From the NCBI GenBank assembly GCA_002315325.1, contig DCGU01000087.1, forward strand, positions 19,441-35,969: 16,529 nt of DNA. Reading direction: 5' to 3'. Within the stretch, counting starts at the first letter, position 1. The number at the start of each line of letters is the position of its first letter. The translations under genes were made by a program, and so were the position numbers. The stretch is from Clostridiales bacterium UBA1770. Lineage in GTDB: Bacteria; Bacillota; Clostridia; Oscillospirales; CAG-272. Positions 1 through 7,685 of the stretch are shown here, one piece after another. The notes beneath the pieces are model-generated. The model was not told the origin of the DNA. It saw only the letters and a list, made by a program, of their open reading frames with translations, and did not search any database.

Positions 1-39
1 TTCTGCCGTAGATTATATAAAAATGTTTAATTATTTTCT

Positions 40-83
40 ACAAAAAAACAAAATAGTAAAGGCTGATGCTATTGCATCAGCCT
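40..83 (-). terminator. Intrinsic terminator ending the ten-gene operon
   Basis: Just after the dehydrogenase stop codon, plus-strand bases 60-69 (aggctgatgc) and 74-83 (gcatcagcct) form a perfect 10-bp inverted repeat around a four-base loop. Read on the minus strand, the stem is followed by a T-rich tract (complement of the A-runs at about 40-59). This fits a Rho-independent terminator for transcription leaving the operon. A short T-run also follows on the plus side, so it may work in both directions. Confidence 0.85.
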
Positions 84-96
84 CTTTTAAACAAAT

Positions 97-1137
97 CTAC
101 TTAAGTCCGTTTTTAATTCTGTCTTCAGCAAATTTCTGAGCAATAACGCCTTCTGGAATACCTGATGCTTTTGATTCATCAAGAATATTATAAACAGTAT
201 TAAAGATGTTATGAACCTGCTTAAGAACATTCTCTTTATCATACTTTGTGAAGGCTTCTTGTCCTGCATTGATTACACCACCACCATTAATGATAAAGTC
301 AGGAGCATATAAGATTCCACGAGCTTTGAGCATTTCGCCGCACTTCTCATCAAGAAGCTGGTTGTTTGCTGCACCGGCAACTGCCTTGCATTTAAGATTT
401 GGAATTGTATTGTAGTTTAATGTTGCGCCAAGTGCACATGGTGAAAGAATATCACATTCTGTTGTATAGATTTCTGAATCTGGAACTTCTTTAGCACCTA
501 ATGCAAGCATAGCATCAATATTTGCTCTATTAGAATGTGTTGAAACAGTAAGGTCAGCACCTGCAGCTGCAAGCTGCTTTGCAAGGTCAAAACCAACATG
601 ACCAAGACCTTGAAGAGCAATCCTTACACCGTGAAGATCATCTGTTCCAAATAAGAACTTTGCTGTTGCTCTGATACCATCAAATGTACCAATTGCAGTA
701 AATGGAGATGGATCTCCTGAAACAGTTTTTCTTCCAACAACCTGCTGTGTCTTATGCATTACCCAGTCCATATCCTGAGTTGTTGTATTAACATCTTCAG
801 CTGTAAAATAGCGACCATTTAAAGATTCAACTGCTTCGCCATAAGCTTCGAATAGTGCTTCGCACTTATCTTGTGGCTTTGCGATAATAACGCCTTTTGC
901 TCCACCAAGTGGAAGTCCTGCAGCGGCATTCTTAAAGCTCATACCGCGGGACAGACGCAGAACGTCGAACAAAGCGTCCTCTTCGCAGGCGTAGGGGTAG
1001 AGACGGCAGCCGCCGACGGCCGGGCCGAGTTTGGTGGAGTGGATAGCGATAATACATTTCAGGCCTGCCTTTTCATTGTTGAAAAATGCAACCTGCTCGT
1101 GACCGAAATCACGAATCATCTGTAAAGTAGCATTCAT
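97..1137 (-). CDS. Leu/Val/Phe-type amino acid dehydrogenase
   Basis: This is a 346-residue member of the Glu/Leu/Phe/Val dehydrogenase family, close to the usual leucine dehydrogenase length (about 350). It catalyses reversible oxidative deamination of a branched-chain or aromatic amino acid to the 2-oxo acid plus ammonia. The catalytic core is visible at residues 66-82 (GMSFKNAAAG then LGGAKG), with the two family lysines. A Rossmann domain begins at GLGHVG, and SPCALG and INGGGVINA follow as in LeuDH. The end of the second Rossmann strand reads VSTHSN where NAD-dependent LeuDH usually has VTDIN; loss of the Asp suggests NADP(H) use (inference). The ATG has a good site (AAAGGAG, 8-base spacing), 27 bases after the preceding gene. 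Codon use is odd: about the first 65 codons resemble the rest of the operon, while the remainder is AT-rich, with a switch near 925-950. It supplies or consumes the 2-oxo acid handled by the Vor enzyme in the same operon. Confidence 0.9.
   Translation of the reverse strand: MNATLQMIRDFGHEQVAFFNNEKAGLKCIIAIHSTKLGPAVGGCRLYPYACEEDALFDVLRLSRGMSFKNAAAGLPLGGAKGVIIAKPQDKCEALFEAYGEAVESLNGRYFTAEDVNTTTQDMDWVMHKTQQVVGRKTVSGDPSPFTAIGTFDGIRATAKFLFGTDDLHGVRIALQGLGHVGFDLAKQLAAAGADLTVSTHSNRANIDAMLALGAKEVPDSEIYTTECDILSPCALGATLNYNTIPNLKCKAVAGAANNQLLDEKCGEMLKARGILYAPDFIINGGGVINAGQEAFTKYDKENVLKQVHNIFNTVYNILDESKASGIPEGVIAQKFAEDRIKNGLK
925..950. other. Composition breakpoint inside the dehydrogenase gene
   Basis: By hand count, the line 961-1020 is 65% GC, whereas 121-180 and 421-480 are 40% and 38%. 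The change falls at about 925-950, in the codons of the highly conserved catalytic segment RGMSFKN, and the reading frame is uninterrupted. Everything downstream on the minus strand, including the terminator, shares the AT-rich character. Either an allelic replacement by homologous recombination or an assembly join would give this picture. Confidence 0.6.
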
Positions 1138-1164
1138 GGTAAAAATCTCCTTTTTCGTTATTAT

Positions 1165-3642
1165 TTATGATTTATTTGATTGGGATAACGTTTTTACTAA
1201 ATCCTCACGCATTTTATACTTGAGGATTTTGCCCGCCGCGTTCATGGGGAAACTATCGACGAAGAGGATATAGCGCGGCACTTTATGCCGTGCCAGGTTC
1301 TGCGTGATATAGGCGCGGAGTTCTTCTTCCGTCAGCGTCATACCTTCCCGCAGGATTACGCAGGCGGCCACTTCTTCCCCGTATCGTTCATCGGGAATGC
1401 CCACGACCTGCACGTCGGAAACGGCCGGGTGCGTGTAGATAAATTCCTCGATTTCCTTGGGATAAATATTTTCGCCGCCGCGGATAATCATATCCTTCAG
1501 GCGCCCCGTGATGCGGTAGTTGCCGTCGGCATCCCGCATGGCGATATCGCCGGAATGCAGCCAGCCGTCCGCGTCCACCGTGTGTTTGGTGGCGTCGGGC
1601 ATTTTATAGTAGCCCTTCATCGTATTGTAACCCTTGGAGCAGAACTCGCCGTTTTGTCCGTCGGGCAGTTCGGCACCCGTTTCGGGGTCGATAATTTTGC
1701 ACAATACGTGCGGGAAGGCATAACCGACGGTATCGGTCCGCACGTCAATGGAATCCGTCCAGGAAGACATCGTGCTGCCGGGGGAAGATTCGGTTTGCCC
1801 GTACACACTGACGATGCCCGTCATGTGCATTTCGTCGGGCTGTGCAGCCTTACGCATCAGTTCGGGGGGACACCCTGCCCCCGCCATAATCCCCGTCCGC
1901 ATATGGCTGAAATCGGTCTTGCGGTAATCGGGATGGTTAAACATGGCGATGAACATGGTGGGCACGCCGTTGAAGCAGGTAATCTTTTCCTGATGAATGC
2001 AGTCAAGCGACGCCTTGGCCGAGAAGTACGGCATGGGGAAAATCGTCACACCGTGCGTAAACGATGCGGTCATGGACAGCACCATGCCGAAGCAATGGAA
2101 CATAGGGACCTGAATCATCATGCGGTCGGCAGTGGAAAGACCCATGCGGTCGCCGATACATTTACCGTTATTGATGACGCTGTAGTGCGTCAGCATAACG
2201 CCCTTGGGGAACCCTGTGGTGCCCGACGTGTACTGCATATTGCAGACGTCGGTCGGCTTCACGTCGGCCGCCATGCGCAAAATGCGTCCCAGCGGTACGC
2301 TTTCCTTTTTGGCGACAGCCTCCTCGAAGGTTAAGCACCCGGGCATACGGAAGCCGACCGTAATGACGTTACGCAAAAACGGCAGGCGTTTGCAATGCAG
2401 GGGCTCGCCGGGTTTGGTACCGGCCATTTCGGGGCAAAGGTCGCACATAATCTCGCGGTAATTGGAATCCTTCGTCGATTCAATCATAATCAGCGTGTGG
2501 GTATCCGACTGCCGGAGCAAATATTCAATTTCATGGGTTTTATAGGCGGTGTTGACCGAGACGAAGACGGCGCCGATTTTGGTCACCGACCAGAAGGCGA
2601 TGAACCATTCGGCCACGTTGGTCGCCCAAATGGCCACCTTATGCCCTGCCCTGACCCCGAGCGCGACGAGTGCCCGTGCGAAATCGTTGACGTCGTTCCG
2701 GAACTCCTCGTAGGTGCGGGTGTAATCCAGCGTGGTGTATTTGACAGCCGTTTGGTTGGGGAATTCCTCGACCAGGCGGTCCAGCACGTCGGAAAAGGTA
2801 AGGTCAATCAATTCGTCTTTTTTCCAAATATATTTACCCGTACCGTCGTGGTTTTGATATAGGCGACGGCCGCTTTCGCTCTTTTCAAACGAGTGCATAT
2901 AGGAAACGTAATGGGCGAACACCACGTCGTAATCCGTAACGTTTTGCCAACCCGGTTTCCATTCCAACGACAGGAACCCGTCGTAGTCAACGGATGACAG
3001 GGCGCGCATAAAGTCCCCGATGGGCAGCGTTCCCTCACCGATGGCGGTATAAGAGCCGTCCGCATCGGCGTCCCGCACGTGAACGTGGCGCACGTAGGCA
3101 CCGAGGTGTTCGACCGTTTGCGCAGGCGTTTCACCGCCGTCGGCAAACGTGTGATAAATATCCCACAGCGCCGCGAGCGAATCGTCGGCGTAGGAATCCA
3201 GCAAGGTACAGAGTTTTGCGGTATCCGAATAAGCGCCGTTCGTTTTAATTAAAAGAGCGACGCCGGCTTTTTGCGCAGCGGCAAGCAGCGCCGACAGTGC
3301 CGGCCGTTCTGCCTCGGTCATTTCCGCCGAAAAGCGGAAAACAAGATACGGAATGCGGAAGCAGGCTGCGTACTCGACGTACGCCTCCAATTTTTGACGG
3401 CACGCGGGCAGAGAAAAATCAAGGGAGGTGTCCAGGGCACAAAAACACAATCCGTTTTCGTGCATGGACCGGCAGGTCGCATTGGCGTTTTCTATCCGCA
3501 ATGCGGGATTGTTGCGCAGGTCCGCGCTGTCTTCCAATACGTTGTACAACTCGATCCCCGTAAAGCCGTTCTCCAGTGAACGGTTGACGGCGTCGGCATA
3601 CGGGAGTTTCGCCCAACCGCGCAGGGATTGCGAGAGTTTCAT
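1165..3642 (-). CDS. TIM-barrel (sugar isomerase-like)/acyl-CoA synthetase fusion
   Basis: This 825-residue two-domain protein joins an N-terminal xylose-isomerase-like TIM barrel (about 1-255) to a full AMP-forming acyl-CoA synthetase of FadD type (about 275-825). In the barrel, WDIYH (D161, H164), RHVHVRD (H186, H188, D191) and the closing SLEW (E227) match metal-site positions of the sugar phosphate isomerase/epimerase family. The first expected glutamate is a lysine (LIKTNG, K133), so the site may be altered. The ligase carries the ATP-loop TSGTTGFPKG (472-481), YGQTE, WLHSGD, GRLKDMIIRGGENIYP and the C-terminal catalytic lysine NAAGK (K805), so it looks active: carboxylate + ATP + CoA to acyl-CoA + AMP + PPi. 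The start overlaps the preceding stop by four bases (ATGA) with a GAGGAG site just upstream, suggesting translational coupling. Substrate is unknown; neighbours suggest a branched-chain or aryl acid. There is no stop or frame change at the domain border, so the fusion is real in this sequence. Confidence 0.85.
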   Translation of the reverse strand: MKLSQSLRGWAKLPYADAVNRSLENGFTGIELYNVLEDSADLRNNPALRIENANATCRSMHENGLCFCALDTSLDFSLPACRQKLEAYVEYAACFRIPYLVFRFSAEMTEAERPALSALLAAAQKAGVALLIKTNGAYSDTAKLCTLLDSYADDSLAALWDIYHTFADGGETPAQTVEHLGAYVRHVHVRDADADGSYTAIGEGTLPIGDFMRALSSVDYDGFLSLEWKPGWQNVTDYDVVFAHYVSYMHSFEKSESGRRLYQNHDGTGKYIWKKDELIDLTFSDVLDRLVEEFPNQTAVKYTTLDYTRTYEEFRNDVNDFARALVALGVRAGHKVAIWATNVAEWFIAFWSVTKIGAVFVSVNTAYKTHEIEYLLRQSDTHTLIMIESTKDSNYREIMCDLCPEMAGTKPGEPLHCKRLPFLRNVITVGFRMPGCLTFEEAVAKKESVPLGRILRMAADVKPTDVCNMQYTSGTTGFPKGVMLTHYSVINNGKCIGDRMGLSTADRMMIQVPMFHCFGMVLSMTASFTHGVTIFPMPYFSAKASLDCIHQEKITCFNGVPTMFIAMFNHPDYRKTDFSHMRTGIMAGAGCPPELMRKAAQPDEMHMTGIVSVYGQTESSPGSTMSSWTDSIDVRTDTVGYAFPHVLCKIIDPETGAELPDGQNGEFCSKGYNTMKGYYKMPDATKHTVDADGWLHSGDIAMRDADGNYRITGRLKDMIIRGGENIYPKEIEEFIYTHPAVSDVQVVGIPDERYGEEVAACVILREGMTLTEEELRAYITQNLARHKVPRYILFVDSFPMNAAGKILKYKMREDLVKTLSQSNKS

Positions 3643-5054
3643 AGCCGCTCCTCCTCGTACACGATCTTATTCAGAGCATTGAGGTAGGCGTTGACAGCGG
3701 ACAAAACGATGTCGGTGGAAACGCCGCGGCCCGAATAGACCTTGCCGTGCGAGCGGAGTTTGACCAGGGTCTGACCCATAGCCTCTTTACCCTCGGTAAT
3801 GGCCTGAATTTGGAAATCATCCAATTCGTAATGCGTACCGAGAATTTTTTCGATGGCCAGGAAAGAAGCGTCGACGGAACCGTTGCCGAGCGACACGCCG
3901 TCGTAGTTTTTACCGTCGCGTTCCAATTTGACGTGTGCCACGGTATCGACGGTACTGCCCGTCGTCACAACGAAATCGGCCAGTTTATACGCTTGCGGCA
4001 CCTGCATGGATTCGGAGGCAACGATGACCTCCAGCTCGTGCAGGTCAATTTGCTTTTTCTTGGATATTATTTGCTTAAAAGCGGCAAAAATGGCTTTTTT
4101 ATCCTCTTCGGACAAATCGTAGCCGAGGCCTTCAATCTCGCGATTCAGGCTGTCTTCGCCGTCCTGTTCGGTGAAAATCACCGATGACGCATTGTCGCGC
4201 ACGCCGTCCTCAAAGGGCGTTCCGCCCTCCCCCGATAGATTGCACAGCGTTTCAAGCTTACGCACGTCGCGGGCAAAGCTTTCGGCACCGATGGCACTCT
4301 GTACGCCGAGCGTTTCTGCCTTGGCAGACAGAATGGCGGCGATACCGGCCAGCGACGCGGTTTCTTTTTTCAGGGATGCCTTCAACTCAACGGCACCGGC
4401 ACGAAGCGCCTCCACTGCCATCGCATCGGCCAAGCCGAGACGGTTGCTGCAGCTGACGCCGAGAGCGACGCCCGAAAGACCCTTGACGTCACCGCACAAA
4501 TTGCGCAGGAAGTCGCCGAATTCGGCGGGGAGCATATTGCCCGACGTATCGGCAACCGAAACGATGGCGGCACCTGCGTCAATGGCGGCGGCCAGCACCG
4601 TGCGTAAAAACGCCGGATCGGCACGCGTTGCATCGTCCGCATAGAACTCCACTTCGTCACACAATGCCGCGCATGCGCGCACCGCTTCGGTGACGGAGGC
4701 GAGCATATCGTTGGCCTTTTTGTGATAGACGTATTCCATACGCGAGGTACTGAGTGATGCCGACACCTGCAGGCGTTTGCGTTTGGCACCCTTGAGTGCC
4801 TCGGCAAAGAAAGCGGCGTTTTTCCCGTCGCAGCCGACGGACACGCACAGCGTGCTTTGCGTCAGCGCTGCCGCAATCGATTTGACAAGCAGCTTGCCCT
4901 CGGTGGTCGGGGCGACCTCGCCGAGCTCAACAACCGAAATTTGCATCCGATCGAGCAGTGCGGCGACGTCTGTTTTTTTGCGGAACGTCAGGGAAAGACC
5001 TCCGCCTTCGGCGTTTTGACATAAGGTTACGTCACAAACGTTGATTTTTTTCAT
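3639..5054 (-). CDS. LeuA-like pseudoenzyme with intact regulatory domain
   Basis: This 471-residue homologue of 2-isopropylmalate synthase has an N-terminal TIM barrel (about 1-285), a linker, and a C-terminal LeuA dimer/regulatory domain (about 335-465). Fold-level matches are clear (DVEF-like DEVEFYADDATR, DTSGNMLPAEFG). The active site is not: TLRDGEQ reads TLCQNAE (Arg to C12, metal Asp to Q13), VHCHND reads VSCSNR (both metal His to Ser, 201 and 203), the Asn metal ligand aligns with I238, IHMEY reads SRMEY, and FAHESGIH reads FARDVRKL. The C-terminal part keeps the hallmark features (GNGSVDASF, AITEGKEAMG, SGRGVSTDI, AYLNALN). It therefore probably cannot condense acetyl-CoA with 2-oxoisovalerate, and may instead sense leucine or partner a genuine LeuA (inference). 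The start is placed at the ATG at 5054, six bases after GTGGAG, not at the upstream GTG (5066) that lies within that site. It overlaps the next gene by four bases. Confidence 0.8.
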   Translation of the reverse strand: MKKINVCDVTLCQNAEGGGLSLTFRKKTDVAALLDRMQISVVELGEVAPTTEGKLLVKSIAAALTQSTLCVSVGCDGKNAAFFAEALKGAKRKRLQVSASLSTSRMEYVYHKKANDMLASVTEAVRACAALCDEVEFYADDATRADPAFLRTVLAAAIDAGAAIVSVADTSGNMLPAEFGDFLRNLCGDVKGLSGVALGVSCSNRLGLADAMAVEALRAGAVELKASLKKETASLAGIAAILSAKAETLGVQSAIGAESFARDVRKLETLCNLSGEGGTPFEDGVRDNASSVIFTEQDGEDSLNREIEGLGYDLSEEDKKAIFAAFKQIISKKKQIDLHELEVIVASESMQVPQAYKLADFVVTTGSTVDTVAHVKLERDGKNYDGVSLGNGSVDASFLAIEKILGTHYELDDFQIQAITEGKEAMGQTLVKLRSHGKVYSGRGVSTDIVLSAVNAYLNALNKIVYEEERL

Positions 5055-5099
5055 AGTATACTCCACTATATAGTTTTGCCCGGTTCGGCAGATAATCCG

Positions 5100-5633
5100 T
5101 CAGGAAAAATCCCTGCCGCATTCCAGTGCCTTGCGGTTGTTTTCCAACATATCGGCGTGGCGGGCGGAAATGCACTTCCCGAGCGCTTTTTCCAGTGATT
5201 CGGTGGTGAATTCGTCAAAATCACCCAGGACTTTACCGACGATAATCATATTGGCAAGGCCCTTCAATCCTTTTTCGGCGGCCATCTTCGTGGCGGGGAT
5301 GTAGCAGACCTTGACGTCGGTACGCGTCACCTTGCGTTCAATCAGCGTGGAGTCCACGTAGATGGTACCGCCGGGGACGACGTCGTTTTCATATTTATCC
5401 AACGACGGCAGGTTCATGGCAATCAGCACGTCCGGTTCAAGCACGATGGGTGCGCCGATGGGGTCGTCGCTGATAATAACGCTGCAGTTGGCGGTACCGC
5501 CGCGCATTTCGGGGCCGTAGGAAGGCAGCCAGCTGACGTTCTTTTCTTCCATCAGTCCTTTATAAGCCAGGATTTTACCGGAGAACAGGATACCCTGTCC
5601 GCCGAAACCGGCAAACAGATAATTACGCGTCAT
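5100..5633 (-). CDS. 2-oxoacid:ferredoxin oxidoreductase, gamma subunit
   Basis: At 177 residues this is the normal size for the separate gamma subunit of Kor/Vor-type 2-oxoacid oxidoreductases. The N-terminus shows the family signature GFGGQGILFSGK, followed by SYGPEMRGGTANCSV and later a GLANMIIVGK segment. Together with the three upstream genes it would form a cytoplasmic complex interconverting a 2-oxo acid + CoA with acyl-CoA + CO2, using ferredoxin. The ATG is preceded by AAAGGAG at eight bases and overlaps the beta-subunit stop (ATGA), so the two are translationally coupled. The next gene lies 45 bases downstream. The substrate is inferred from the VorB-like alpha subunit and the operon context, not from this subunit. 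Confidence 0.9.
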   Translation of the reverse strand: MTRNYLFAGFGGQGILFSGKILAYKGLMEEKNVSWLPSYGPEMRGGTANCSVIISDDPIGAPIVLEPDVLIAMNLPSLDKYENDVVPGGTIYVDSTLIERKVTRTDVKVCYIPATKMAAEKGLKGLANMIIVGKVLGDFDEFTTESLEKALGKCISARHADMLENNRKALECGRDFS

Positions 5634-6388
5634 ACCTCATTCTCCTTTGCAGCTGCGCTTCTGTCCTTATAGACACCGAGCGGGTAATACGGCACCATAT
5701 TGGTATCAATCCATTCCAGCGCCTTTTCGGGCGTCATGCCCCAGTTGGTCGGGCAGGAAGAAATGACCTCAACGAGCGAGAAACCCTTGCCGTCAATCTG
5801 GTTTTGGAACGCCTTGAAAATGGCCTTTTTCGCGTTTCTGACGCGGGCGGGCGTATTGACGGTCACACGTTCGAGGTACTCGACGCCGTCCAGTTCGGAA
5901 AGCATTTCGCATACCTTAACGGGGTAACCGCACAATTTTACGTCACGGCCGTAGGGAGAGGTCTGGGTGACCTGGCCGGGCAGCGACGTGGGGGCCATTT
6001 GACCGCCGGTCATACCGTAAATGGCATTGTTAATAAAGATGACGGTGATATTTTCGTTTCTGGCAGCGGCATGAACGATTTCCGCCGTACCGATGGAAGC
6101 CAGGTCGCCGTCGCCCTGATAAGCGAATACGACGTTTTCGGGACGGGCGCGCTTAACACCCGTTGCGACGGCGGGTGCACGGCCGTGCGCCGCCTCAATC
6201 ATATCACAGTTGAAGTAATCGTACGCCATAACGGAGCAGCCGACGGGCGCGATACCGACGGTTTTACCCTCGATACCGAGTTCGTCAATACACTCTGCCA
6301 CCAGGCGATGAATGATGCCGTGCGTGCATCCCGGGCAATAATGGAACGGGATTTCCGCCAGGGCCTTCGGTTTATCAAATACGACCAT
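5630..6388 (-). CDS. 2-oxoacid:ferredoxin oxidoreductase, beta (TPP) subunit
   Basis: This 252-residue thiamine-pyrophosphate-binding subunit carries HYCPGCTHG (17-24), the TPP/Mg motif GDGDLASIG (92-100) and NNAIYGMTGGQ (120-130), all typical of the KorB/VorA group. It binds TPP and forms the carbanion intermediate at the active site shared with the alpha subunit. The start is assigned to the ATG at 6388: GGGAGG lies eight bases before it, and it falls two bases after the alpha-subunit stop. A GTG at 6415 would extend the protein by nine residues, but it has no ribosome binding site and would translate the Shine-Dalgarno itself. The stop overlaps the gamma start. Confidence 0.92.
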   Translation of the reverse strand: MVVFDKPKALAEIPFHYCPGCTHGIIHRLVAECIDELGIEGKTVGIAPVGCSVMAYDYFNCDMIEAAHGRAPAVATGVKRARPENVVFAYQGDGDLASIGTAEIVHAAARNENITVIFINNAIYGMTGGQMAPTSLPGQVTQTSPYGRDVKLCGYPVKVCEMLSELDGVEYLERVTVNTPARVRNAKKAIFKAFQNQIDGKGFSLVEVISSCPTNWGMTPEKALEWIDTNMVPYYPLGVYKDRSAAAKENEV

Positions 6389-6389
6389 T

Positions 6390-7451
6390 TCAGTTTCCTC
6401 CCTTCGCAGCTTCACGGATGGATTCCAGCACCTGTTTGGGTGTCGGGATCATACCGCCGACGCGGTTGCACAGCGTCACGGGAACGCGGCACTCGGCAGC
6501 CAATTTGACGTCGTCAATCATCTGTCCCATGGACAATTCCACGCAGATAATCTTCTGTCCCTTATCCGCTGCTTCTTTGATGGGCTTTTTCGGGAAGGGC
6601 CAAACCGTAATCGGCCGAATCAATCCCGCTTTGATGCCTTCTTTTCTTGCCTGTACGACGGCGTTTTTGGAAACGCGCGCCGAAATACCGAATGCGCAGA
6701 CAACGACGTCGGCGTCCTCGGTCATATAGTTTTCCCACATGGTTTCGTTCTCTTCAATCGTTTTGTAGCGTTCAAAACGTTCGAAGTTGAACTTTTCCAG
6801 TTCTGCAGGACTTAAATAGAGAGAGTTCACGATATTATGCTTGCGCGCCATACCCGTGCCGGTGGTTGCCCAGGGCTTTTCGGGCGGGTTCTTGACAAGC
6901 AGATCCAGGGAAACGGGCTCCATCATCTGGCCGATGGTACCGTCGGTCAAAATCATGACGGGCATGCGGTATTGGTCGGCCAGGTCAAACGCCTTGACCG
7001 TCAGCTCCGCCATTTCCTGCACGGATGCGGGGGTCAGGACGATGAGGTGGTAGTCACCGTGACCGCCGCCCTTGGTTGCCTGGTAATAGTCGGACTGGCT
7101 GGGCTGAATGCCGCCGAGTCCGGGACCGCCGCGCTGCGCGTTGATGATAACGGCCGGCAGATCGGCACCGGCAATGTAGGAAATACCCTCCTGCTTCAGC
7201 GAGATACCGGGGCTGGAGGAAGACGTCATGGCGCGTACGCCTGCGGCAGACGCACCGTAGACCATATTGATGGCGGCGATTTCACTTTCTGCCTGCAGGA
7301 AGGTACCGCCGATTTTCGGCATTCTTTTTGCCATATACGCGGCAATTTCGGTCTGGGGAGTGATGGGATAGCCGAAGTAGTGTCTGCATCCCGCAATGAT
7401 GGCCGCCTCTGCGATGGCCTCATTACCTTTCATTAAAACTTTTTCAGACAT
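6390..7451 (-). CDS. vorB: 2-oxoacid:ferredoxin oxidoreductase, alpha subunit (VorB-like)
   Basis: This 353-residue pyrimidine-binding alpha subunit closely follows the pattern annotated as 3-methyl-2-oxobutanoate dehydrogenase subunit VorB: LMKGNEAIAEAAI near the N-terminus, HYFGYPITPQTE, MTSSSSPGISLKQEG, RGGPGLGGIQPSQSDY and a GTIGQMMEPV segment. These are shared with 2-oxoglutarate KorA enzymes, so substrate assignment to 2-oxoisovalerate (and related branched or aryl 2-oxo acids) rests on overall resemblance plus the LeuDH and LeuA-like neighbours. It starts four bases after the ferredoxin stop; the ribosome site is weak (AAAGGG, about 11 bases away), so translation probably depends on coupling to the upstream gene. 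Confidence 0.9.
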   Translation of the reverse strand: MSEKVLMKGNEAIAEAAIIAGCRHYFGYPITPQTEIAAYMAKRMPKIGGTFLQAESEIAAINMVYGASAAGVRAMTSSSSPGISLKQEGISYIAGADLPAVIINAQRGGPGLGGIQPSQSDYYQATKGGGHGDYHLIVLTPASVQEMAELTVKAFDLADQYRMPVMILTDGTIGQMMEPVSLDLLVKNPPEKPWATTGTGMARKHNIVNSLYLSPAELEKFNFERFERYKTIEENETMWENYMTEDADVVVCAFGISARVSKNAVVQARKEGIKAGLIRPITVWPFPKKPIKEAADKGQKIICVELSMGQMIDDVKLAAECRVPVTLCNRVGGMIPTPKQVLESIREAAKGGN

Positions 7452-7455
7452 AACG

Positions 7456-7668
7456 TCACGCCCTTTCCACTTTAATCACGCAATCGGGACACATCAACGC
7501 ACAGGAAGCGCAGCCGACGCAGGCTTCGGCATCGGTCAGTTCCACGACGTAATGACCCTTTTTGTTGATTTTTTCCGTTGAGATTTTGAGCAGTTTTTTG
7601 GGACAGGTGTTAACACACAGTCCGCAGCCCTTACAGTAGTCGATGCGGAACGTGAGAATTCCTTTCAT
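7456..7668 (-). CDS. 2[4Fe-4S] ferredoxin subunit of the 2-oxoacid oxidoreductase
   Basis: This 70-residue protein has two classical cluster motifs: CKGCGLCVNTCP (Cys 12, 15, 18, 22) and CVGCASCALMCP (Cys 50, 53, 56, 60), with an extra Cys at 63. It corresponds to the delta/ferredoxin subunit (KorD/VorD) that passes electrons between the TPP site and soluble ferredoxin. The ATG has an AAGGAGG site at an eight-base spacing. It is the first oxidoreductase gene in transcription order and lies 17 bases after the P-loop ATPase gene. Delta-alpha-beta-gamma order is common for four-subunit Vor/Kor clusters. Confidence 0.93.
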   Translation of the reverse strand: MKGILTFRIDYCKGCGLCVNTCPKKLLKISTEKINKKGHYVVELTDAEACVGCASCALMCPDCVIKVERA

Positions 7669-7685
7669 ACTGTTTCCTCCTTAAC

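Noticed and set aside
1285..2334. 349-codon open frame on the plus strand
   Set aside because: Antisense to the ligase half of the TIM-barrel fusion; no recognisable family and no ribosome site.
5064..5099. Possible internal promoter or palindrome before the LeuA-like gene (TATATA, ACTATATAGT)
   Set aside because: The -35 match is weak (TTATCT) and the gap is only 45 bases in a continuous operon; not enough to call.
6389..6415. Longer beta-subunit start at the GTG, overlapping vorB
   Set aside because: No ribosome site precedes the GTG, and the extension would encode the Shine-Dalgarno of the ATG at 6388.
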